Shown here: piece by piece, positions 24,043 to 35,006 of the stretch
Layout of the letters: each line of letters opens with the position of its first letter
Numbering within the stretch: position 1 is the first letter of the stretch
Assembly: GCA_002221725.1 (NCBI GenBank)
Contig: NJFT01000135.1
Span: 46,938 to 110,937 of the forward strand
Origin: Scedosporium boydii
Taxonomy: Eukaryota > Ascomycota > Sordariomycetes > Microascales > Microascaceae
Reading direction: 5' to 3'
DNA: 64,000 nt
The notes under the pieces: model-generated
Databases searched by the model: none
Told to the model about the DNA's origin: nothing
The model's input: only the letters and a program-made list of their open reading frames with translations
Made by a program: the position numbers and the translations under genes

Positions 24043-27000
24043 ATGGGTAAGTTATCTAAATAGATTCTCCCTTTCATCATATTGGTTCCATTTCCCTTCG
24101 TCTCAGCCTCGTTCCCAAGCCTTCCCTGGAACCGTCTGCCTCTTGAACAGACATCAAATCGGCTTCCAGCCGCGTATAAACCGCCCACCTGTTGGAATGC
24201 CAGCTTTACGCGCCAAGGTTGCCCCAGTCTCGAATGCACATTCCAGTATGCTGCTGTGTGCTGCTATGTGACGGACAGGGTGACGTGTTACCTGATACTG
24301 CTCCCTCCCAATACATGTAACTTTCCCTTTCCCACAGGGCCCCCAACCTAAGCGGCTTGCTGGATCTCCGAACCCCCAAGGTCCCTTCGTCTTCTCCCTT
24401 TGCCTCTCAACCCATCTCGTTCCCCCCTCACCTCATCCCGCATTACATTATCCCTCTATAACCACCCTCACACCTCTTTCCCCCCTTTACCTGCATGCAT
24501 CGTTTCTGCGTGCCCATCTTCTGTTTAACTCTATCCTTCGACCCCTCCAGAATCCAATAATACCACCATTTCCCCTCCCATGCCTAGACTCAACCTAGGC
24601 TCAGCTGTCTTCTCCTTCTAATTCTTCCCCCTTTCCCCCACTCATCATCAAGCCGAACGCCTTCAACCCCGTCGCGCTCTGAGTATAACACGCTTTTCTA
24701 ACCAAATCGCTTTCTAGCTGACTCTGGAGATACCTATCGACCTGTAAGTGTGGCAATATACTATCGTTCTCCTTCAACCTTCCGATCCCTCTGCTCCATC
24801 TCATACCACTTATCCGATGGTCGCGTTCGCCGTATTGTGTCTGGAGTGCTCCATTACCCTGCCATGACCTCAGTCTCTCTCGAGCTAGAATTGCACCTCC
24901 TTTGACAGTAAACCAAAGCTGTGAAAGATAACTCCTTGCCCCACCCCCAACCTCAAGCTCCTTTGCCCCGTCGGAAGGGAGTTCCTGTGGATATCTACAT
25001 TACCCAACCCCAGTGCCTGTGGTTAACCATTTCTCCCATTCCCACATTTCCATTATTTTCCTTACCCGAGCTTCTTGCGCTAGTCTAGTGACGCCATCTT
25101 TTGCAACACTTCACTGTCCCTCACCTGTGCAGGTCGACGAATCTCTTTCGTAGTCCTCATACTCATCCCTGCATTATCATACAAGCCGTTCCCGAACCCA
25201 TCCGTTCCTCATAAATACAGCAGCTAACACCATTGTAAAGCGGGAGAGGTCTAGATCCCCTCGTCGCGGACGCTCACGCAGCCCTGGTCGCTCCGGGAGA
25301 CGTCGGTCGTTTTCCCCGCGCAGCCGATCGCGAGGTGATAGCAGGGACGAATTTCGTCGACAGCGCAGTCCTATGACGGGAGCCGGTGCTCCAGGTGGAG
25401 GATCTAGTGCTGGTTATTCTGGGGGCTCCCAACATCACAGGTCTTTTGAGGAACGTCAAGCTGCGAAGGAACAGAGGATGAGCAATATCAGAGAGACCTC
25501 GCAGCAGGACCGCAGGGTCTACGTTGGTAATCTGTCCTACGATGTGAAGTGGCACCATCTTAAAGATTTTATGAGACAAGGTAAGCACATACCACATTCT
25601 CGCCGGCTCTTATAAGATCGATGGTGACTAACTGACCGTCCCTGTCGTTAGCTGGAGAGGTTCTCTTCGCCGAGGTGTTGTTGCTTCCGAATGGAATGTC
25701 GAAGGTGGGCGCCTACACGTAGTCTATTGGCTGGTTTTTCTTTTGTGGTTTCCTTCCCTTTTTTCTTCCTGGTCTCGATGAAATGGTTGGATTGACGGGT
25801 TGGGTCATTGTTGTCCACTGGGACCTGTAGGGATGCGGGTAAGTGCTTATTCTTTTTTTTCCGCCCCAAACGAAAGCTTCCTCCATGGCACCTTCCCCCA
25901 GAACATTCCTTCGTTGCCCTCGCACCTTCCATTTCAGCCGCCGACTCCATCAATCCTATTTCTGACTTCTCCGTCTTTCTTTTTTACTAACCTACCTTCT
26001 TCATCTCACCAGTATTGTGGAATATGCAACGAGGGAACAAGCCCAGAACGCAGTCAACACTCTAAGCAACCAGAACCTTATGGGAAGACTGGTTTACGTT
26101 CGAGAGGTGAGCCCCTAGATATCTCACATGAATTTCCCTTTCGGAAACGACATCGCCTAACCATCCCTAGGATCGAGAGGCTGAGCCTAGATTCATTGGT
26201 TCCAGCGGCGGCCGAGGAGGCTTCGGAGGCGGCATGCAGGGCGGTTATTCTGGCTACGGCGGCGGCGCCCCTGGAGGCGGTGGTCGACAGATCTATGTCG
26301 CTAACGTTTGTAACCCATCAATGTGTTCTTCCTCGTCACATGGTTTCGCTGACCCCGCCATCCTAGCTTCCCTACAACGTAGGCTGGCAAGATCTCAAGG
26401 ATCTATTCCGCCAAGCCGGTAAGTGCGAACCCATCACAGCGATTTATGATAGACTGCCATCCTCATGTTCTCACGTACAGCACGCAATGGCGCCGTCATT
26501 CGCGCGGACGTCCATATTGGCCCAGACGGCCGGCCCAAGGGTTCCGGCATCGTCGTATTCGAAAGCCCCGACGACGCACGAAATGCTATCGCCCAATTCA
26601 ACGGTTATGATTGGCAGGGAAGACTCCTAGAAGTCCGTGAGGATCGATACGCCGGAAGCGGCCCGATGGGTTTCGGCGGTGGCCGAGGCGGATTTGGTGG
26701 TGGTCGCGGTGCCTTTGGCGGTGGATATGGCGGTCGCGGAGGTTTCGGAGGTGGTCGTGGTGGGTTTGGTGGTGGCTACCCTCCCCGTGGTGGCAACTAC
26801 CCTGGTGGCGGCGGCTTCGAGTCCAGTGCAGGACCTCCAGCCCAACCGAATCCTTTCACTGATTACGCCACGGCCGGAACTGAACGAAGTGAGATTATCT
26901 ACGTGAAGAATGTCCGTACCTAGCAACCCCCACCCCATCCTTCTACTACCCTCATCTTCATGATCTGGTACTCATGCAGAAGCAGCTCCCTTGGTCCACA

Positions 27001-27273
27001 AGCAATGAGGACCTCGTCGATTTGTTCTCCACTATCGGAAAGGTGGAGCAGGCCGAGATCCAGTATGAGCCAAGCGGCCGTTCTCGCGGCACGGGTGTCG
27101 TCCGCTTCGATACGGCTGAAACCGCGGAAACCGCCATTGCGAAGTTCCAGGGATATCAATACGGTGGCCGACCTCTGGGCCTGAGCTACGTCAGATACCT
27201 CCATCCAGGTGGTGGTGAAGACAGCATGGACACCGATACCCACGGTGGCCTTACCCAGGACCAAATTATGTAA
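24043..27273 (+). CDS. GBP2: Three-RRM SR-like mRNA-binding protein, Gbp2/Hrb1 type
   Basis: Gbp2/Hrb1 proteins bind mRNA co-transcriptionally through THO/TREX and police splicing quality and export. Ten exons: 24043-24046, 24718-24743, 25241-25580, 25652-25704, 25831-25838, 26013-26106, 26171-26305, 26367-26418, 26481-26911 and 26986-27273, giving 476 residues. After [10 protein letters not shown] comes an RS region ([15 protein letters not shown]). RRM1 has [20 protein letters not shown] and, across a microexon, [19 protein letters not shown]2 has [20 protein letters not shown] and [20 protein letters not shown] long RGG/FGGG tract is followed by RRM3 with [20 protein letters not shown]. 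The first coding exon is 4 nt and exon 5 is 8 nt. Introns 1 (671 nt) and 2 (497 nt) are very long for this genome and strongly C/T-rich. Exons 1-2 are inferred from phase and the MADSGDTYR start. Confidence 0.88.
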
Positions 27274-27933
27274 GCGATTAATCTCGATATCGCGCAATGC
27301 ACTCGGACAACAGCAGTTCTTTTGCCCGAGAATACGCTCTCGTTCAACGGTTACGGCACATTCACACGTCTGGTTCCCACCTTTTCGACCTTCTTGTACC
27401 CACCTCAGAATTAGGGTTTTCCTTGTTTCATTTCTCTTACTTGATGCCTGGTTCACTATAACTTGTCAATTGTCTTTTTCTCAAGGTAATGATGCGAAGA
27501 CACCCTTAGTCTTGCCACGGACAGCCGGAGGATGCCCAGTGCGGCTTCAGCTAACAGATCCCTGAGACAGATCAACAGCTGGCTCGGGGATGTCCAGCTA
27601 TGTGGAGGATAGGGCCGCGATCATATAGTCTATCAAAAGTTGTCTTTTCCCAGGACGGCCTATATCCCTCCGACTGGTGGTAATGAAGCGTGGGAGAGGG
27701 CGAGGCGAGGGCAGCAACCTCACTGGTCTGTCAAAGTAGTCATGTGGTGGCGTGCCTCGTTCCGCAGCATCTCAATATTCAACTCTAGGGGGCCCTCAGG
27801 ACGCTTAGGCTTGCTTAGACTGTATCTCAAATTTCATCCGATGGTCTCATTACTGCTGTTTGGAACGGGCTGGCTAGCCTGTAGGGGAGTGAGCATGGGG
27901 GGGATCCAGAGCGAGAACACGTATGGACTGGGC

Positions 27934-27960
27934 GATGGTGATGGTGATGGTGATGGTGAT
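27934..27960. repeat. (GATGGT)n microsatellite
   Basis: The hexamer GATGGT is repeated 4.5 times without interruption. Confidence 0.9.
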
Positions 27961-28342
27961 ATTTGTTGTAGGACATGTCTTCGTCGCACGTGTTGGCCTC
28001 GGGTGTGGCGCCATTTTCGGATATATTTATGTGTCTCATTCTTCAGCTTGGGAGCTGAAGTTATTCAGAGTGGAGGCGATGAGACGTTTCCGCTGGTGCT
28101 CGATTCCGCCATCGATGTGGCCGACTTTCCGCGAAGCTGGTTTGTACCATCGCTGCTCTGGCCACCGCGATGGGAGCTGCCAACATGGACGTGCAGAATC
28201 CCTGGCTGTGAGGCGCGAGATGTTGATTTCCAACTCCCATTATCCCTGAAACTATCGACCAGTCATTGTTCGACGTTTGTTTGCGTCGTTCGCGACCTTT
28301 TTTGCCCTCCTCTCAAACACCTTCACTCCAACAAACGCCTGT

Positions 28343-28376
28343 ACAACTCATACAACTCACACAACTCACACAACCT
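28343..28376. repeat. ACAACTCAC tandem repeat
   Basis: A 9-base unit, ACAACTCAC or ACAACTCAT, is repeated nearly four times. Confidence 0.8.
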
Positions 28377-28659
28377 GTCCGCTCCTCCCACTGCGAACGG
28401 ATAATTTAGCCTACTTCAAAATGTGGGCCATTGCGTGTCATAATCCACTCAGGGCCGTTGAGTTCTACGGCGGGATACCATGAATCTGTCCAGGTATATC
28501 TGTACGAGTAACGCAACGCCGACCTTTACCTATCCTACTCCCTCTAGACCCCATTCGAACCTCCGGCTTGCAATCACGCCTCAACGCTCACCATCAGATT
28601 ATCCAGGAACAGAAACCTTTTTTTTGTCGCGATTTACCTGCAGTGCATACCGATTCCTC

Positions 28660-28887
28660 ATGTGCGAGCTCTGGCCGTTCCTGTGCACATCCTGCGGACG
28701 GGTGTGGTTAGAACACAAGAAGCTATCAAGCTGCGAGAGCGCCGAGCCTAACGTCATGTGCCGAGAGAGCCTCTGCATGTATGTTGGCTCCCCAGGGAGA
28801 CCGCATAGAGGGCAGTGTCAAGCATGCACGAAGTTGGTGGGAACGTCACGAGAGATGGAGAAGATACTAAAGGGCGAAAAACCCTAG
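28660..28887 (+). CDS. Small Cys-rich hypothetical protein
   Basis: An intronless ORF of 75 residues starts at MCELWPFLCTSCGRVW. It has a CxxC near the start (CTSC), further cysteines in KLSSCE, NVMC and ESLC, and a terminal CQAC, followed by a Lys-rich tail. The even spacing of cysteines suggests a small zinc-binding fold. I recall similar short fungal proteins of unknown function but cannot name a family. The frame extends upstream to 28480, so a longer first exon is possible. Evidence is composition only; it could be chance in a region without other genes. Confidence 0.4.
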   Translation: MCELWPFLCTSCGRVWLEHKKLSSCESAEPNVMCRESLCMYVGSPGRPHRGQCQACTKLVGTSREMEKILKGEKP

Positions 28888-29313
28888 TCGTCCTGAAAGG
28901 CAGAGGATCAGTGGGTAATACGACATGAAGATGGCATGATTCTATAGAGTAGAAATGCCTTGCCACCACGAATACACGTTGCGTGGCTAATCTCTGAGTC
29001 CAAATTTTCACAGCTCAAGTTGCTCTTTCGCGAACCCATAGGCTCATGTCCCTATATATGCCACATTCAGATCCGGCATCCGTGATCTTGCGATAGCTCA
29101 GTGATCGACTAAGCAGTATCCTGCCGCGAAGCCAGGTAAATCGCAACATGATCAACATCAAATCGTCTAATCCTTGACTTCTCTATGGCAAGACAAGCTT
29201 ACCAGGGTACATGACGTCGTAAGAAGGTGCGTAACGCCTAGCCCATGTATTTAAATAAGATGAAGGCGTTCAACGTCCATCCAGTGTCCAACTCGCTCTC
29301 TCTCTCTCCCCGC
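28888..29313. other. Intergenic
   Basis: About 430 bases between the small ORF and the SRP14 stop codon. A CT-dinucleotide tract lies at about 29294-29307. A stretch near 29093-29125 recalls a tRNA D-arm (GATAGCTCAGT), but no T-arm or acceptor stem goes with it. Confidence 0.35.
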
Positions 29314-29855
29314 TCAAGGCAATGATGACTGGCCTGCACCGGTAGCGGCGCTCTTCTTCTTCTTCGCCTTAGCCTTCTTCTTACTCCTATCCCTTGGTTT
29401 CAGCGCTACCATCCCCGCTTTGCACAAGTCGGCATATCTTGTATAGAAAGCTTCCAGGTCTTCTGGCGCAACGACGGTCGAGAGCTTGATCTTTTTCGCC
29501 CGATTCACTTTGGACTTGCCGTTCGTCGCTCGGATTATGACGGGTAAGGGTTTCTCGACATCGATATCTGGCGTGGGATTCTCAGCTGTGGGTTGGGGAA
29601 CGCCCTGGTTATACGATACTAGTAGTTTCTTGTTAGCGCATAGGTTCGAGAAATAGAGGCAAGGGTTTCTTGGAACGAACATCGCTTTTGGACAAGGAAT
29701 ATTGATCCTCTTTCCTTTCCCTTCCTATCTGTGAACAGCTCGGAGAGCTTCACGAGAAACTGGAGCGGGACGGTCAGCATGCGGTAAGCTTTAGAGGGGC
29801 TAGATCGGGTCGCTAGACCGCCTACCTCATTATTATCTAGGTGACCACTCCCCAT
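29314..29855 (-). CDS. SRP14: Signal recognition particle 14 kDa subunit
   Basis: SRP14 binds the Alu domain of SRP RNA and slows elongation while the ribosome docks at the ER. Three exons (29855-29826, 29759-29681, 29618-29314) give 137 residues. The N-terminus MGSGHLDNNE, then FLVKLSELFTDRK, then GSIFLVQKRLSYNQG reproduces the first helix and strand of the family. The body has PLPVIIRATNGKSK and FYTRYADLCKAGMVALKPRD. The C-terminus is a basic KKKAKAKKKK tail, as in eukaryotic SRP14. The second intron uses a weak GTTCGT donor but keeps the frame at QKR|LSYN. The gene is divergent from SGD1. Confidence 0.93.
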
Positions 29856-30278
29856 CGCGTTGTCCGTGACTTCATTAACCCGCTGCGTGTGCCGAGTTCG
29901 ACGATGAAGGATCAATCCAGGTTGGCTAGGATGATCATAGAGGGGGTCTACTTCGTAGTGTATGTGGTCTTGTTCCTGTGGGTCTCTGGCGCAGTTTGGT
30001 AGAGGGGCAATACAATTAACTACATTAATTTACTTTTTATTTGATGACTGTATGCATATTATTGCTAAGATTACTGTGATCAAATGTACCATTTTGTACC
30101 TCGCTCTGGTGCTTCACCGCCCTGGCAGCTCCCTAAGCCCCAAAAGTATGAACTGCTCGGCAGAAAATGGCAATGGGAAAAAAAAGTAACCGCCTCGAGA
30201 TTCTACATTGATCACTTTGCCTCCACGCAGAAAGGTTTCGACTCGCCTTCAGAGAGCGCCATCAACTCTTCAAAAGCG
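29856..30278. promoter_or_regulatory. Divergent spacer between SRP14 and SGD1
   Basis: The 423 bases hold one exact TACTTCGTA at 29949-29957 and an AT-rich patch near 30010-30080. An open frame runs into SGD1 from 30084, but the upstream codons lack conservation signs. Confidence 0.35.
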
Positions 30279-32543
30279 ATGGCGGGCAAGAGAAAGAGAC
30301 CAGGCAGCTCTTTTGCCACCCCGCCAGGCCCTTCGAAGGTGCTCAAGTCCTCGTCTCGAAGTTCGACGCGACTTCAAGATCAGCTTGCAGAAGAAGACGC
30401 CCGAATCGCTCAGCTTGAGAAAAAATTGGGAATAAAGAAAGGGAGGAAATCTATACCGACAGCTTTTAAGGAGGACGGCCTAGACGATTTACTTGGGGAT
30501 CTGGGAGGCGAAAGGGCCGGAGAGTCGTTCGCGAAATCGCAGAGCAAGTCAGAATACGACGAATGGCTAGCTCGAAAGCGAGGGCTTGTTCAAGATCCCG
30601 TGGACCGGATTGATCAAGCCGATAGCCTTGATGATGATGATGATGAATACGGCTCCTCGGTAGATGGTGATGACACGGATAACGATCACGGCAGCTCCGG
30701 AGAGGATGATGAAGAGGAGGAGTTCGAAGGGTTTGAGGATGAAGAATCCGTGCATTCACGGAACGACATTAGCGGCGAAGTTCAACCTCGGAAAATAAGA
30801 GAGAACCCATACATTGCGCCAGTTCCCGATTCTGTCAGCGCTGGTAAATACGTGCCACCCTCTCTTAGGAAACCAGTCAGCGCAGACGACACAGGGCCTC
30901 TAAGGCGGCAGCTTCAAGGGTTACTGAACAGGCTTACGGAGTCAAATATGCCAGCTATTCTAAAAGATATCGAGAAAGTCTATGCCTCAAACCCGAGGGG
31001 TCAAGTCACATCTGTTCTTGTCGACGCAATCATGTCTCAAATCTCTAACACAGCCACTCTGTCCGACACATTTTTCATCCTCCAAGGTGGTTTTGTCGCA
31101 GGACTGTACAGGATTATAGGGGAGAGCTTTGCTTCGCATGTTGTGACTCGGGTAGTCGAAGACTTCCGTGAAGAGTACTCCAGAGCTGCAGAACTGCCGG
31201 CCGCCGATGTGGCTCAACCCTTACCAAAAGAGTCGTCAAATCTCGTCACGTTCCTTGCGGAGCTCTACGTTTTTCAGGTTGTGAGCTGTGGGCTTATCTT
31301 CGATCTCGTTCGTTTATTCTTGGATGAGCTTTCCGAGCTCAATACAGAGTTGCTGTTGCGGATTGTTCGCATGGCGGGGAAACTACTCCGAAGAGACGAC
31401 CCTCAGGCCCTGAAAGACGTTGCCGGGAGACTACAGTCATTGCTCGCTGCGGCAGATCAGAAACGTGTGACGGAGCGGACGAGATTCATGGTAGACACCA
31501 TCGCAGACTTGAAGAACAACAAGATGAGGGCCGGCTTGCAAGAGTCAGCCATCGTAACGAATCACGTCACTACGATGAGAAAGTTGCTCGGAAATTTGAA
31601 TTCGAAGAGGTCAACTTCCAGCGGACCCTTGCGGATCGGACTGCGGGATATCGACGAGTCCGCCACCAAAGGCAAGTGGTGGCTTGTCGGTGCTAGTTTC
31701 GCGGGAAATTCTAGTGTGGACCAGAGCAAGGAGGATCCGAGAGGAGAGACAGCAGATGCCGACAGCTCCTCTGACGATGAAGATTTGGATCGCTTCTTTC
31801 CCGACTATATCAAAGTCGCCAAAGAGCAGGGTCTCAAAACGGACACACAACATGCCATTTTTGCAGCTATCGCAGGGGCCAGCGATCACAACGATGCTGT
31901 AATCCGCTTTCAGAAGCTCAATCTTAACAAAAACCAACGACGAGAAGTGGTTTTTGTCCTGATTCAAGCTGCAGGGGCGGAGCAACCTTACAACCCCTAC
32001 TACACTTTAATCGCACGGAAGTTGTGCTCAGACGGAAGGATTAGATTTGCCTTCCAGGACCGGCTGTGGCAAATATTCCGGAGACTAGGAGAGTCGGTCT
32101 TCGAGGACGAGGGAGACGAGGAAGAAGATGACGCCGCCGTCGGGCTAGAAGATGCCAGGCTGGCCAACATCGGCCGAATGATGGGCTCCCTGGTGGCGTC
32201 GTCGGCCCTCTCTATCAAGATTTTAAAGTGCTTAGATCTGACAAGCATGAAGAAAAAGACAAACCTTCTTCTTGAACACATGATGTGCGCGGTTTTCAGA
32301 GAATGCGGGAAGCGGGACAAGGGGAAGGGCAACGCGGATTTAGAGCGATGCTTTAAGGATGCAGGTACGAGTCCTATCCTCGCTGCCGGTCTACACTATT
32401 ATCTCGGAAAACTCGTTAAGGCTGTAGACAAACGGGGGAGGGCCAAGAAGAGTGAAATTCCCAAAATCAAGGACAGCTGTAAATTTGCACGGCAAGTGCT
32501 GAAAACACAGGCCAGAGCTGAGGACGGGGAAGGAGAAATATGA
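30279..32543 (+). CDS. SGD1: Nucleolar MIF4G/MA3 protein Sgd1 (NOM1)
   Basis: Sgd1/NOM1 acts with the DEAH helicase-linked machinery in small-subunit ribosome assembly in the nucleolus. A single exon encodes 754 residues from ATG 30279. The N-terminal 200 residues are Ser/Lys-rich, then very acidic (DDDDDEYGSS, EDDEEEEFEGF). The motif ENPYIAP...GKYVPPSLRK precedes an MIF4G domain starting LRRQLQGLLNRLTESNM near residue 207. The MA3 domain starts around residue 520 (TQHAIFAAIAGASDHNDAV) and continues through FVLIQAAGAEQPYNPYYTLI. The domain order is diagnostic. It lacks introns, unlike most genes in the window. Confidence 0.93.
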   Translation: MAGKRKRPGSSFATPPGPSKVLKSSSRSSTRLQDQLAEEDARIAQLEKKLGIKKGRKSIPTAFKEDGLDDLLGDLGGERAGESFAKSQSKSEYDEWLARKRGLVQDPVDRIDQADSLDDDDDEYGSSVDGDDTDNDHGSSGEDDEEEEFEGFEDEESVHSRNDISGEVQPRKIRENPYIAPVPDSVSAGKYVPPSLRKPVSADDTGPLRRQLQGLLNRLTESNMPAILKDIEKVYASNPRGQVTSVLVDAIMSQISNTATLSDTFFILQGGFVAGLYRIIGESFASHVVTRVVEDFREEYSRAAELPAADVAQPLPKESSNLVTFLAELYVFQVVSCGLIFDLVRLFLDELSELNTELLLRIVRMAGKLLRRDDPQALKDVAGRLQSLLAAADQKRVTERTRFMVDTIADLKNNKMRAGLQESAIVTNHVTTMRKLLGNLNSKRSTSSGPLRIGLRDIDESATKGKWWLVGASFAGNSSVDQSKEDPRGETADADSSSDDEDLDRFFPDYIKVAKEQGLKTDTQHAIFAAIAGASDHNDAVIRFQKLNLNKNQRREVVFVLIQAAGAEQPYNPYYTLIARKLCSDGRIRFAFQDRLWQIFRRLGESVFEDEGDEEEDDAAVGLEDARLANIGRMMGSLVASSALSIKILKCLDLTSMKKKTNLLLEHMMCAVFRECGKRDKGKGNADLERCFKDAGTSPILAAGLHYYLGKLVKAVDKRGRAKKSEIPKIKDSCKFARQVLKTQARAEDGEGEI

Positions 32544-33119
32544 CACAAAGACGCCCGGTTTCGGCGAGTGTACTCAGCCAGTTAGTTAGTTACGACCTCC
32601 AGCCAGAAATCGTCTCTCTTATTTCCCGAGCTTGCAATTGTCACCCGTTTTGGCTAGAAAGATCTTGTAATTCTCGACGCAGAGCGCGAATATCCGCGTT
32701 GTTTCGTGCGGTCAATCTTGGGAGCAGCCGCTTGGACAAGGAGGTCGGTGTTAGTTCGTTCGACCGAGCACCAATTGATGAATAAACCGCCGTGCCGTTG
32801 TGCCGGTCCTGCCAAAGTGATTTGCTCCCGCCTTACCCCGGATATTCGCGGTAAGATTTCGCTACGTTTTAGCCATATTTGTCAGGCATAAACTTTTTCA
32901 CTGGCTGGGATGCCTCCTATAAGGTAACACGGGCTCAACAATACCTCCTGGAAAGTAGCCAAAATTTCCTTCAGTTCCGATAAGCTCCTGTTCCTGCCTT
33001 CCGAAAGATTGAAACCGTCACCGTCAATCTTTCACATCCGCGAAGCCTTCTTTTCTTCTCCAGCATATATACGGAGGAGGCCAATTGATTCCTAGCAATC
33101 GCACATTTCAACAGACAAA
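32544..33119. promoter_or_regulatory. SGD1 3' region and LPD1 promoter
   Basis: A 576-base spacer. Two near copies of the CAATTGAT motif occur, at 32771 and 33083. A TATATA string lies about 55 bp before the LPD1 start. Confidence 0.35.
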
Positions 33120-35006
33120 ATGCTATCAGCTCGCCTAATACCCAGGACGGCCGCGAAGTCGGCTTTCCGAGCTTCCAGGTAAGGTACCCCGATGCCACAA
33201 CAATTGACCTCATTGCCGAAGAAGCATTTTTTGCGCCAAATTTGCTTCGGGGCATTTGAGGAGAAAACCCCTTTCATCCTGATGATAGCTGACATCCATG
33301 CTACGCGAATAGTCTCCCATCCATCGTATCAAGGGGACGCCGCTCCTTTGCTTCCTCTGCCGGTTCGTATATCTCAATGCGCCATCTTGACCCGATGAGC
33401 CCGTCCCCGGACAAAATATAATTTGATGCCAGGAGCTGACCTCGGCTATCTCACAGAGGAGAAGGACTTGGTCATTATTGGAGGAGGTGTTGCTGGTTAT
33501 GTAGCCGCAATCAAGGCCGGCCAAGAGGGTCTGAAGGTACTGCTCTCCCCTGGCTCTTGTTTCTTCGCACATCAGGTACGGATGCCAATTAACAGTAACG
33601 AAATATAGGTCGCATGTATCGAGAAGCGTGGCACTCTTGGTGGCACCTGCTTGAACGTCGGCTGCATTCCTTCCAAGTCCCTGCTCAACAACTCCCATAT
33701 CTACCATCAGATTCAGCACGACACGAAAAACCGAGGTATCGAGGTCGGCGACGTGAAGCTGAACCTGGCTCAGTTGATGAAGGCGAAAGACCAGTCCGTA
33801 TCGGGTCTCACGAAAGGTATCGAATTCCTGTTCAAGAAGAATGGCGTTGAATACATCAAGGGAACTGGTTCCTTCGTCAACGAGCACGAGATCAAGGTTG
33901 CCCTCAACGACGGAGGCGAGACTAGCGTCAAGGGCAAGAATATCCTCATTGCCACTGGTAGCGAGGCCACCCCGTTCCCCGGTCTCCAGATCGATGAGAA
34001 GAGGGTGATTACTAGCACCGGCGCGCTCTCCATGGAGAAGGTCCCTGAGTCCATGGTCGTTGTTGGTGGTGGCATTATCGGCCTCGAGATGGGCTCTGTC
34101 TGGTCCAGGCTTGGCGCCAAGGTCACCGTTGTCGAGTTCCTTGGCCAGATCGGAGGACCTGGAATGGACACCGAAGTCTCCAAGGCGGCGCAGAAGCTCC
34201 TGAAGAAGCAGGGTATCGAGTTCAAGCTGAATACCAAGGTCGTGAGCGGAGATGCTAGCGGTGAGAAGGTTAAGCTCGAGGTGGACTCCGCCAAGGGAGG
34301 CAAGCCGGAAAGCGTAAGTCAATCACACCCTGGCAACCATCAATTCGAGTCGATCCGTGTCAGTTTCATTCGCTTACATCTTTAATAGCTTGAGGCTGAG
34401 GTTGTCTTGGTGGCCATCGGCCGCCGGCCTTACACCGAAGGTCTCGGTCTCGAGAACATCGGCATGGAACTGGATGAGCGCGGCCGCGTTATCATTGACT
34501 CCGAGTACCGCACCAAGCTCCCCCACATTCGATGCATTGGTGATGTGACCTTCGGACCCATGCTTGCGCACAAGGCTGAGGAGGAGGCCGTTGCCGCGGT
34601 GGAGTACATCAAGAAGGGCTTCGGTCACGTCAACTACGGCTGCATCCCCTCTGTTATGTATACTCACCCCGAGGTTGCGTGGGTAGGCCAGAATGAGCAG
34701 GAGCTCAAGGCCCAGAACATCCCCTATAAGGTTGGCACGTTCCCCTTCAGTGCCAACTCTAGGGCGAAGACGAACATCGACAGCGATGGTTTCGTCAAGC
34801 TGCTCGCGGATCCCGAGACTGACCGTCTCCTTGGCGTGCACATCATCGGACCCAACGCCGGAGAAATGATTGCGGAAGGAACCCTTGCGCTAGAATACGG
34901 AGCTTCGACCGAGGATATTGCCCGGACGTGCCATGCTCACCCAACATTGTCGGAGGCGTTCAAGGAGGCGGCGATGGCTACGTACTCGAAGGCTATCCAT
35001 TTCTAA
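33120..35006 (+). CDS. LPD1: Dihydrolipoamide dehydrogenase (E3)
   Basis: This flavoprotein reoxidises dihydrolipoamide in the pyruvate, 2-oxoglutarate and branched-chain dehydrogenases and the glycine cleavage system, in the matrix. Five exons are proposed: 33120-33178, 33334-33362, 33457-33536, 33609-34313 and 34389-35006, giving 496 residues. The 29-nt second exon supplies GRRSFASSA, completing a presequence that begins [19 protein letters not shown]. The protein then has the FAD motif [13 protein letters not shown], the redox disulfide [16 protein letters not shown], the NAD motif [14 protein letters not shown] near 207, and the catalytic [10 protein letters not shown] near 473. Exon 3 could begin at 33433 instead of 33457, adding eight residues; 33457 is preferred because of its GCTGAC branch point and the resulting EEKDLVII. 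Confidence 0.94.

Larger units (their letters stand above)
27274..28659. other. Intergenic region with simple repeats
   Basis: About 1.4 kb lies downstream of GBP2/HRB1. It carries (GATGGT)n at 27934-27960 and an ACAACTCAC-type tandem at about 28343-28376. A 254-codon ORF at 27640-28404 spans both repeats, has no conserved motif, and is treated as chance. Confidence 0.4.

Noticed and set aside
23684..24271. 195-codon ORF before and across the GBP2/HRB1 start
   Set aside because: It runs through the 4-nt first exon and its GTAAGT donor in another frame; composition is that of a pyrimidine-rich leader and intron.
27640..28404. 254-codon plus-strand ORF downstream of GBP2/HRB1
   Set aside because: It spans two simple repeats, has no conserved motif, is rich in Cys/Trp without pattern and begins from a non-ATG codon.
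29093..29160. tRNA-like D-arm sequence GATAGCTCAGT
   Set aside because: No matching T-arm (GGTTCRANNCC) or 7-bp acceptor stem could be drawn around it.
33210..34322. 370-codon minus-strand ORF opposite LPD1
   Set aside because: It is antisense to a well-supported gene and reflects its codon usage; no independent motif.
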